64,000 nucleotides of DNA from Pseudomonas fluorescens (GTDB lineage Bacteria > Pseudomonadota > Gammaproteobacteria > Pseudomonadales > Pseudomonadaceae): positions 3,472,001 to 3,536,000 of the forward strand of contig LR782234.1 of assembly GCA_902825215.1 (NCBI GenBank), in the 5' to 3' direction. The notes beneath the pieces were generated by a model, which saw only the letters and a list, made by a program, of their open reading frames with translations, was not told the DNA's origin and searched no databases. Positions 36,386 to 43,159 of this stretch are shown in pieces. The position numbers and the translations under genes are program-made. The number at the start of each line of letters is the position of its first letter. Position 1 is the first letter of the stretch.

Positions 36386-37450
36386 TCAACGATAAGTCAC
36401 CGTAAAACTGGCATAACCATTAGCCGTCCCCGGTTGCGGCGTCGGCCCCTCACCCGTCTGAATGTAGCGGGCCTTCAACGGCACCGAAGTCACCCCATTG
36501 ACGACACGAGTAAGGCGCACCGGCAGCCCGAGATTCATCGGCGTACCGTTATCGCGCAAAATCTGAATCGCCACACCCTGCGCCGTCGAATCGCTCGACA
36601 GACTCAACACCCCGTTGGCCGCGTCGATGATCGTCGAGGTCTTGTTGCCATCGATCTGGATGTTGGCATAGTTGCCGTTGAAATAACCGTTGGTGTTCGA
36701 CGGGTAGTTGCTACCGGCAATGCACGAGTTGAGCGTGATCGCGAACGACTGCGCCTGGGTCGTGGAATTCTTGCCATTGAACACACGCTTTTCCCAGGTC
36801 CCCATTGGTACGTCGATCTGATTGCCGGGGGCAGCCGGCATCGAACAGCCAGCCACGGTCACGGTGGCGGTAAAGTTCAGATCGAAAATGTGCCCACGAT
36901 CTGTGGTGCCGGTCGCGGCCAGTTGATTGATGGTGTGCGTGCCGGGCGGAATGTCACCGGTCTTGATCAACGCATAACGCACCAATACCGACGCCATGCC
37001 GCTGACCGCTGTGGGGATATTGAGCGTCAGTGTAAACGGCACGAACCGCGCCGGATTGCCCACCGGCATTTGCCATTGCGAGGCAAACCCGGTCATGTAC
37101 ATCGCCAGGCCCACCCCCGGCACGTTGGTCTGCAATATCGAGCCGGCCGGCACGTTGATGGTATCGACCGGAATGTTGGTGACGACCGGGCCGACCAGCG
37201 CGGTGCTGTAAGTCGCTCGCAAGCCACAGACCAGCCGATCGCCAAACGGCAGATCGCGGATGCCTCCCGTCGTATTCAAAGTCGTGCCGACCGGGACGTC
37301 ACGCGGGGCAAACACCGTTCCGGCATTGAGGGTCAGTTGCTTGGGCGTCCAGTCGCTGGAGTTCCAGGTACAGGCGGCCATCGCCGGTGCGGTCGCCGTT
37401 ACCAGTAAAGATGCGCCGAGCCAGCCCAGCAGTCGTGATCCGATGTTCAT
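36386..37450 (-). CDS. Fimbrial tip adhesin (two-domain), paralogue 2
   Basis: A 354-residue two-domain adhesin. The start MNIGSRLLGWLGAS at 37450 gives a proper signal peptide (cleavage after PAMA); the longer open frame is not needed. The N-domain (CTWNSSDWTPKQLTLNAG, PRDVPVGTTLNTTGG, LVCGLRATYS) diverges from paralogue 1, mostly at likely binding-site loops (GFASQWQMPVGNP versus GFAAAWNPPPGNP). The pilin domain is nearly the same and ends ASFTVTYR. The gene and the repeat behind it form a unit duplicated as adhesin plus repeat. Having two tip adhesins could let one fimbria carry alternative receptors. Confidence 0.88.
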   Translation of the reverse strand: MNIGSRLLGWLGASLLVTATAPAMAACTWNSSDWTPKQLTLNAGTVFAPRDVPVGTTLNTTGGIRDLPFGDRLVCGLRATYSTALVGPVVTNIPVDTINVPAGSILQTNVPGVGLAMYMTGFASQWQMPVGNPARFVPFTLTLNIPTAVSGMASVLVRYALIKTGDIPPGTHTINQLAATGTTDRGHIFDLNFTATVTVAGCSMPAAPGNQIDVPMGTWEKRVFNGKNSTTQAQSFAITLNSCIAGSNYPSNTNGYFNGNYANIQIDGNKTSTIIDAANGVLSLSSDSTAQGVAIQILRDNGTPMNLGLPVRLTRVVNGVTSVPLKARYIQTGEGPTPQPGTANGYASFTVTYR

Positions 37451-37705
37451 GCGTGCATGCCCTCGTAGATGAAACGATGGGCGTTCGCTGCCCAGCGTTT
37501 CCGAACGTGGAGATTTGACTGGCAGCGTTGCCAGCAGAGGGCGGATTATCGGCAAACGAAGGGAGTAAGCCTGTAGCTTGCGTCCCACCGACTTGTAGGA
37601 AATTTCCTAGCGACCAGCGTTCTGAATACCGGCCTTTCTCAGCTGAATGAAACTTCCCTCTTCGCAAGATGATCTCCTGAACATCACAAAACCGGGAGAA
37701 CAACC

Positions 37706-37936
37706 ATGAAATGCTACCTGTGCGGACTCGAAGCCCAGAAGACCGACGAGGCCCATGGGGGCCAACTCGTCGACTGTGCCGACTGCGGCATTTACCGGGT
37801 TTCAGGCTTGGTACTAAAAGAGTTGGGCGCTAAAGGATTCAACTTCGCCAAGATGCGCGATGACTTGCATCGGCAGCGCCAGTTCAACGCCACGCTGGTC
37901 GCCGAGATCAATACCGAGACCGCGATCTGGGCGTAA
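37706..37936 (+). CDS. Small zinc-ribbon-like protein
   Basis: A 76-residue protein with CYLCGLEAQKTDEAHGGQLVDCADCGIYRV: two CxxC knuckles about 20 residues apart, which suggests a zinc ribbon at residues 3-31. The remainder is helical and charged (FAKMRDDLHRQRQFNATLVAEINTE). GGGAGAA precedes the ATG. It is divergent from the second adhesin. The family is not recognised; a role in nucleic-acid or protein binding would be a guess. Confidence 0.65.
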   Translation: MKCYLCGLEAQKTDEAHGGQLVDCADCGIYRVSGLVLKELGAKGFNFAKMRDDLHRQRQFNATLVAEINTETAIWA

Positions 37937-37958
37937 AAAAGCCCGGTTTCCCGGGCTT
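37935..37958 (-). terminator. Rho-independent terminator of the F420-reductase-like gene
   Basis: On the minus strand AAGCCCGG and CCGGGCTT form an eight-base-pair stem around a four-base loop (37939-37958), followed by a run of six T (37935-37940 read in reverse). It begins just after the minus-strand gene that ends at 37963. It also overlaps the stop region of the plus-strand zinc-ribbon gene. Confidence 0.85.
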
Positions 37959-37962
37959 GCCG

Positions 37963-38559
37963 TCAGCCATGCTTGACCAGATTCAGCGCCGGTAGCGGGC
38001 CGCCGGGGAACTGTGCCAACAGGCCCTGTTGAACACCGCCCAGATCGATGCCGTAAAAGCCAAGGTCGGCGATCAGCGCCGCAACGCGCTCTTTGCTGGC
38101 AGCGTGTTCACCGGAGTAAAACAGCACCCGTTTGCCACCCTCGGCAGCGGGGTCGCTCAGTAAAGCCGCCAACAGATGATTGAAGGCCTTGACCACGTGC
38201 GCGCCGGGCAGCAGCTGCGCAATCACTTGCGAGGACGGTACGCCGTGCAGATCGACCGGCTGAAACAGCGGCGCTTCGATCGGGTTGTTGGTGTCGATCA
38301 CGATGCGCCCGTCCCACGGCCCCAGGTCGCGAACCGCCTCGGGGATTTTCGACCAGTTCACCGCAAGGAAAACCATATCCGCCCGGCTGGCTTCCTGCGC
38401 CGTCACCGGTCGCGCCAGCGGCCCCAACTCGTTGGCCAGGTCGGTAAGGCTCTGCGGGCCGCGGCTGTTGGCGATGCTGACCGGCAGACCGGCGTTGACG
38501 AGCAATCGTGCGATGGCCGAGCCGATGGCGCCGGTGCCAATAATGCTGATCGTGTTCAT
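37963..38559 (-). CDS. NAD(P)-binding, F420-reductase-like oxidoreductase
   Basis: A 198-residue Rossmann protein. SIIGTGAIGSAIARLLVNAGLPVSIANSRGP gives the dinucleotide site (GxGxxG) with an NADP-type Ser-Arg after strand 2. VVKAFNHL and KRVLFYSGEH match the NADPH-dependent F420 reductase-like family (F420_oxidored), members of which occur widely in bacteria without F420 and act on other substrates. The start has GAGG upstream. It is divergent from the LysR regulator at 38675 with 115 bases between, so that regulator probably controls it. Confidence 0.82.
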   Translation of the reverse strand: MNTISIIGTGAIGSAIARLLVNAGLPVSIANSRGPQSLTDLANELGPLARPVTAQEASRADMVFLAVNWSKIPEAVRDLGPWDGRIVIDTNNPIEAPLFQPVDLHGVPSSQVIAQLLPGAHVVKAFNHLLAALLSDPAAEGGKRVLFYSGEHAASKERVAALIADLGFYGIDLGGVQQGLLAQFPGGPLPALNLVKHG

Positions 38560-38674
38560 GTTCGAGCCTCGTATTCATGTGTGAAGTTGATGTGGCTATG
38601 AGACGCTTTTTGATCTTCCACAAGTAGTAGGAGCTGACTAGAATCACTTTCAATCAATGCTTGAAGGTGTGGGT

Positions 38675-39631
38675 ATGGAAACGCTGGGCAATCTGCTGTC
38701 GTTCGTTCGCAGCGCCGAGTCGGGCAGCTTTTCCGCCGCTGCCCGACGCCTGGGCCTGAGCCCTGCCGCAGTCAGCCGCAACGTCGCGCAGCTGGAAAGC
38801 AATCTGGGGGTTCGCCTGTTTCAGCGCAGCACCCGCAAACTCACCCTCACGGAAGCGGGCGAGCGTTTTCTGGCGAATGTCGGTTCAGGGCTGGACAGCG
38901 TGCAAGCCGCGATTGCCGATGTCGCCGGCAATGCCGGAGCGCCTTCCGGCATTTTGCGTCTGAGCGCGGCGCCGGGGTTCGCCAAAGATTTTCTGCTGCC
39001 GCTGATGCCCGATTTTCTCCAGCAATATCCCGCGGTGATCCCCGAATGGCAGGTCGACAACCGTCAGGTCGATCTCATCGCCGAAGGTTTCGATGCGGCC
39101 ATCGGTGGTGGCATCGAGCTGGCCCAGGGTGTGGTCGCCAGAGCCATCGCTCCGGCCCATTTGATGCTCGTGGCGTCGCGCCAATATCTGGCCGATCACG
39201 GGCGTATCGAGCGTCTGGAGCAACTAGCGACGCTTGATCACCTGGCCATGCGCTCGGTGCAGACCGGCAAGGTTCGCAGCTGGATGCTGCAGAGTTCCGA
39301 CGGGCAACGCGCGCCGCTGGAGATCACCCCACGCCTGCTGGTCAATGATCCGCAGGCGTTGTGTCAGTGCACGCGTCTGGGCCTGGGCGTCGCGCTGCTG
39401 GCGGTGCCGGATGTGTTGCCGTACCTGCAGGACGGCACGCTGGAACGGGTTTTGCCGGACTGGCATGTCGACGCCGGGCAGATCTACCTGTACTTCTCCA
39501 GTCAGAAATTACTGCCGGCCAAGACCCGGGCATTCGTCGATTTTCTGGTCAAACGCGCCCGCGCAGATCGCTGGCAAACCCGACTGGATGCCCGGTCATC
39601 GTCCGCACACGCCAGTGCTCACATCCGGTAA
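38675..39631 (+). CDS. LysR-family regulator
   Basis: A 318-residue LysR protein. The helix-turn-helix is at residues 1-60 (ETLGNLLSFVRSAESGSFSAAARRLGLSPAAVSRNVAQLE) and a type 2 periplasmic-binding-like effector domain follows (about 90-300). The start at 38675 has AAGGTG in front; an ATG six codons upstream is less well placed. Its position, divergent from the F420-reductase-like gene, is the classic LysR arrangement. It ends overlapping the next, convergent LysR gene by 13 bases, so its 3' end is shared. Confidence 0.88.
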   Translation: METLGNLLSFVRSAESGSFSAAARRLGLSPAAVSRNVAQLESNLGVRLFQRSTRKLTLTEAGERFLANVGSGLDSVQAAIADVAGNAGAPSGILRLSAAPGFAKDFLLPLMPDFLQQYPAVIPEWQVDNRQVDLIAEGFDAAIGGGIELAQGVVARAIAPAHLMLVASRQYLADHGRIERLEQLATLDHLAMRSVQTGKVRSWMLQSSDGQRAPLEITPRLLVNDPQALCQCTRLGLGVALLAVPDVLPYLQDGTLERVLPDWHVDAGQIYLYFSSQKLLPAKTRAFVDFLVKRARADRWQTRLDARSSSAHASAHIR

Positions 39632-40512
39632 TGCTCCAGCAGAAAGTCGACGAACAAACGCACCCGCGCCGGCATCGCCGGACCGCCGACGAACACCGCA
39701 TGGATCGGCTCGTCATCGCCCGGATTCCAGCTTTCCAAGAGTGAAATCAACTCGCCACGCTGCAGATCCTCTTTCACGCTGAACTCGCCGATCCGCGCGA
39801 TGCCGGCGCCGCCCCGCGCGAGTTGCGCCAGCGCTTCACCGCTGTTGCATTCGATGCTGCCGCTGACCTTCAAGGAAAACACCTGACCGTCGCGAATGAA
39901 CGGCCAGTTGGGTTCGGCGCGGCGAAAGTTGAAGCGCAGGCAGTTGTGCTGCAGCAAGTCTTCTGGTTCCTGCGGGGTGCCGTGGCGCTCAAGATACTCG
40001 GGCGAAGCCACCACCACCTGACCGGTGAGGCCGAGTCTGCGCGCGGTCAACGGGCTGTCCGGCAAATGCCCGAAGCGCACGGCGACGTCGGCCTGGCCAC
40101 CGAGAATGTCGACGACCTCATCGCCCAGGGTGAGGTCGACCACGATGTTCGGGTACCGCGCGCTGAAGGCGGCAACCAACGGCACGATCGCCAGCCGCCC
40201 ATGAACGAGGGCGGCGCTGACCCGCAAGCGGCCTCGCGGCACGCCTTGATCGGCGATGGCCTCTTCGACCTCGGCCATGTCGGCCAGAATGCGCCGCGCG
40301 CCACGCAAAAACGCTTCGCCTTCGGCGGTAAACGTGAGCGCCCGAGTGGTGCGCAACAGCAGGCGCGTGCCCAGACGCTGCTCGGTGCGCGCGATGATCC
40401 GGCTCACCGCCGAAGGGGTCAGCCCCAAAGCGCGTGCGGCAGCCGACAAGCTGCCCTCGCGCGCCACTGTGACGAACACGTCCATTTCACCTGATCGACC
40501 ACCGACGTCCAT
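39619..40512 (-). CDS. LysR-family regulator
   Basis: A 297-residue LysR protein with N-terminal helix-turn-helix (MDVFVTVAREGSLSAAARALGLTPSAVSRIIARTEQ) and effector domain (RLRVSAALVHGRLAIVPLV). The start at 40512 has AGGA eight bases upstream; a later Met at 40485 also fits the family. It is divergent from the MFS exporter at 40608 (95 bases apart), its likely target. It converges with, and overlaps by 13 bases, the LysR gene at 38675. Confidence 0.88.
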   Translation of the reverse strand: MDVGGRSGEMDVFVTVAREGSLSAAARALGLTPSAVSRIIARTEQRLGTRLLLRTTRALTFTAEGEAFLRGARRILADMAEVEEAIADQGVPRGRLRVSAALVHGRLAIVPLVAAFSARYPNIVVDLTLGDEVVDILGGQADVAVRFGHLPDSPLTARRLGLTGQVVVASPEYLERHGTPQEPEDLLQHNCLRFNFRRAEPNWPFIRDGQVFSLKVSGSIECNSGEALAQLARGGAGIARIGEFSVKEDLQRGELISLLESWNPGDDEPIHAVFVGGPAMPARVRLFVDFLLEHYRM

Positions 40513-40607
40513 TTGTGATTCCTGCGCAAAGGTGATTGCCAAAAACGCGGTCTACCGCCGTAAACGCACGCATCGTAGCATTGGCGGCATAGATGAGGAG
40601 ACTTTCC

Positions 40608-41774
40608 ATGCGTATCAATCCACCCCTTGTTGCACTCGCCATTGGTGCCTTTGGCATCGGCGTTACCGAGTTCGCGCCCATGGGCATGTTGCCGGGTATT
40701 GCTGCCGATCTCGGCGTTTCCATTCCGGCCGCCGGGCTGTTGGTCAGTGCTTATGCGCTGGGCGTGCTACTCGGCGCACCACTGATGACCCTGACCACCG
40801 GCAGGATTCCAAGGCGTTATTTGCTGATCGGGCTCATGGCGATTTTCACTCTCGGTAATCTGATGTCGGCGCTGGCCACCGACTACTACAGCTTGATGGT
40901 CGCGCGGGTGGTGACGTCACTCAATCACGGTGCGTTCTTCGGTGTCGGCTCTGTCGTCGCCGCCAGCGTGGTCGCTCCTCAGAAACGCGCGGGCGCCGTG
41001 GCGGCGATGTTCATGGGCCTGACCCTGGCGACCATCGGCGGCGTGCCGCTGGCCGCGTGGTTTGGCGAAATGTTCGGCTGGCGCACGGCGTTCTGGGGCA
41101 TCACCGGCCTCGGCGTGATCACCATGGCCGCGCTGTGGTTCGCCCTGCCCAACCTGCCGGCACCGAAAGGCGCCGGAGCACTGGCGGAAATTCGCGTGCT
41201 CGGCCGTGGCCCGGTCCTCGGCGCGCTGGCCCTGACCGTGGTCGGCTCGAGCGCCATGTTCACCGTGTTCACCTACATCGCGCCGATCCTCAGCAGCGAA
41301 ACCCACGCCTCCACCGCTTACATCACCGCGATGCTGGTGCTGTTCGGTGTCGGGCTGACGCTGGGCAACATGTGGGGCGGCAAGGCTGCCGACCGCTCGA
41401 TTGATCGCACCCTGATCGTTTCGCTGAGTGCGCTGATTGTGGTCCTGCTGGCGTTCACCATCCTGATGCGCTGGCCGCTGCCGGCCGCCGTCGCCATCCT
41501 GATCTGGGGCATCGCCAGCTTCGCCCTGGTGCCACCGCTGCAAATGCGCGTAATGGAAGCCGCCAAAGACGCACCCAACCTCGCCTCGGCGGTCAACATC
41601 GGCGCGTTCAACTTCGGCAACGCGATCGGCGCAGCGCTGGGCGGCGCGGTGATTAATGCCGGGCTGGGTTATCCGGCGATTTCCCTGGCCGGCGCGGCGA
41701 TGGCGGGGCTGGGGTTGTTGATGGTGTTGGGGTTTGTCTGGCGCTCCAGAGCGGCTGCGGCTGCAGTAGCGTAA
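40608..41774 (+). CDS. MFS transporter, AraJ/PbuE-like exporter
   Basis: A 388-residue transporter with 12 predicted helices. It begins NPPLVALAIGAFGIGVTEFAPMGMLPGIAADLG, the signature of the DHA1 group of sugar/purine/drug efflux proteins (AraJ, PbuE, YdhP). The motif A-like loop is TTGRIPRRYLL. GATGAGGAG fixes the start at 40608. It is divergent from a LysR regulator, which suggests inducible expression by an exported compound. The substrate is unknown. Confidence 0.9.
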   Translation: MRINPPLVALAIGAFGIGVTEFAPMGMLPGIAADLGVSIPAAGLLVSAYALGVLLGAPLMTLTTGRIPRRYLLIGLMAIFTLGNLMSALATDYYSLMVARVVTSLNHGAFFGVGSVVAASVVAPQKRAGAVAAMFMGLTLATIGGVPLAAWFGEMFGWRTAFWGITGLGVITMAALWFALPNLPAPKGAGALAEIRVLGRGPVLGALALTVVGSSAMFTVFTYIAPILSSETHASTAYITAMLVLFGVGLTLGNMWGGKAADRSIDRTLIVSLSALIVVLLAFTILMRWPLPAAVAILIWGIASFALVPPLQMRVMEAAKDAPNLASAVNIGAFNFGNAIGAALGGAVINAGLGYPAISLAGAAMAGLGLLMVLGFVWRSRAAAAAVA

Positions 41775-41779
41775 GAAAG

Positions 41780-41844
41780 CAGCAGGCTGGCTACCGCACG
41801 GGATCCGTCATCGACACGAATTCCCTGTCGGAGCCAGCCTGCTG
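41780..41844. terminator. REP-like inverted repeat between convergent genes
   Basis: CAGCAGGCTGGCT (41780-41792) and AGCCAGCCTGCTG (41832-41844) are exact reverse complements with a 39-base spacer. The right arm lies in CTGTCGGAGCCAGCCTGCTGGCGATGG, which resembles a degenerate REP (compare GTGGGAGCGAGCCTGCTCGCGA). It sits between the MFS gene and the convergent oxidoreductase gene, and probably forms the transcript ends of both. Confidence 0.6.
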
Positions 41845-41900
41845 GCGATGGCCGGCTTGACCGGCGCTTGCCGCCGCATGCAAAAAACGGCGACGCTAAC

Positions 41901-42908
41901 TTATTCTCGCTTCAGCTCCAGCAACTCCCCGCCCTCTTCGCCCAGACGCCGCAGATACCCAGCGGCATCCAGCAACTGATAAGGAAAGTACAGACCTGGC
42001 GCAGTGGGCGCTGAACCGTCGAGCCCGATCAGCCGCTCCAGCAGCATGGCGACGCTCAGTCCCGTCAGCGCTGCGGCGCCGGCCGGGTGAACGAGGGCAT
42101 GACGGGTATGCAACGCTTGCCCGTTGCGCCCTTCCCCGGCCATTTCGATGAGAATTTCCGTCGACATTGGCTTGCCCGCGCGCCGGGAGGAGCTGACGCC
42201 GCTGGCGAGGTTGAACTGAACACTGGGTGCGTCGGTAGCGGCTGCCAGACCTGCGACGTCAATCGACGAAAAGCCGCTGGCCTGCATCGGCGTACCGTCC
42301 AGCGCGCGGAAGCTGACGTTCGCCTCCTCGTCCTCACGCCATACATACGCACCCTCGCGGCGGGTCAGTGCAGCGGGGAGCATGCGGTTCAGGTGTTCGA
42401 AGTCAGTTGCCACGGTTGGCCCGCCACCGTCCTGCTCGTCGACCAAGGCATCGATGCGAATATCGCGCACCCGCGCAAAGGCTTTGGCAAGGTGCAGCGT
42501 CGCAACCGTTGTGGCACCGACCATCCATTCATAACCGAGCACGATCGGCGCCGCATCCGGGGCATGGATATAGCGAGCGATTTGCGGCGCCATTTCGAAT
42601 ACGCCAGAGGAAATGCTCAGGTGCGGCACTTTGCGCGTCTGCGCGAAACGCAGCCCGGCCAGCGAGTGATCCATATAGAAAACCGCCACGGCGCTGACCG
42701 GGCGATCGCCCAATCCGAGATCATCCGCGGCCGCGTCAATGACCACACCTTCAGCCCCGCCCATTTCTTCAGCAGCTTGCTGAACCTTGGCCAGATCACG
42801 ACCGCCGATCAGCAATGGCACGTCGGGATGGGCCGCGCGCAAGGCTTTGGCGGAACGATGGCCGATGGCGCCGGAACCGCCCATGAACAGAATTGGATGC
42901 AATGACAT
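41901..42908 (-). CDS. Saccharopine dehydrogenase-like oxidoreductase
   Basis: A 335-residue Rossmann protein. It begins SLHPILFMGGSGAIGHRSAKALRAAHPDVPLLIGGRD, the nucleotide-binding fold of saccharopine-dehydrogenase-like and related NAD(P) proteins. DHSLAGLRFAQTRKVPHLSISSG and LGYEWMVGATTVATLHLAKAF resemble that family's central part. GAGGAGGGA lies upstream of the ATG at 42908, while the open frame before it has no ribosome site. The true substrate is unknown; lysine metabolism is not implied. It is divergent from the helicase gene, with 251 bases between. Confidence 0.6.
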   Translation of the reverse strand: MSLHPILFMGGSGAIGHRSAKALRAAHPDVPLLIGGRDLAKVQQAAEEMGGAEGVVIDAAADDLGLGDRPVSAVAVFYMDHSLAGLRFAQTRKVPHLSISSGVFEMAPQIARYIHAPDAAPIVLGYEWMVGATTVATLHLAKAFARVRDIRIDALVDEQDGGGPTVATDFEHLNRMLPAALTRREGAYVWREDEEANVSFRALDGTPMQASGFSSIDVAGLAAATDAPSVQFNLASGVSSSRRAGKPMSTEILIEMAGEGRNGQALHTRHALVHPAGAAALTGLSVAMLLERLIGLDGSAPTAPGLYFPYQLLDAAGYLRRLGEEGGELLELKRE

Positions 42909-43159
42909 CTGGAATCCCTCCTCGTTTTTGTCGGGTTGCAGCTTAGGTTGGTGCGCGCCCGAAGGCGGCGGTTCCACCTCGTTGGGTTTGTCAGGGGCCG
43001 GACCGACGAAGTGTTGTTTGAGCAGACGTTTTTGGTCGATTGTTGCCACGTGGAATGATTGGCTATCGACCTTGCAGGCAATGATGGCAATATGCGCCTT
43101 CACGCAAAAGGGAGTATTCGGCGCGGATGCCGAATGTCATGCACATAGGGATATGGAAG

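Noticed and set aside
37963..38559. Naming the enzyme as a true F420-dependent reductase
   Set aside because: The family name reflects fold similarity; no F420 biosynthesis is visible or expected in Pseudomonas, so the cofactor is more likely NAD(P) alone.
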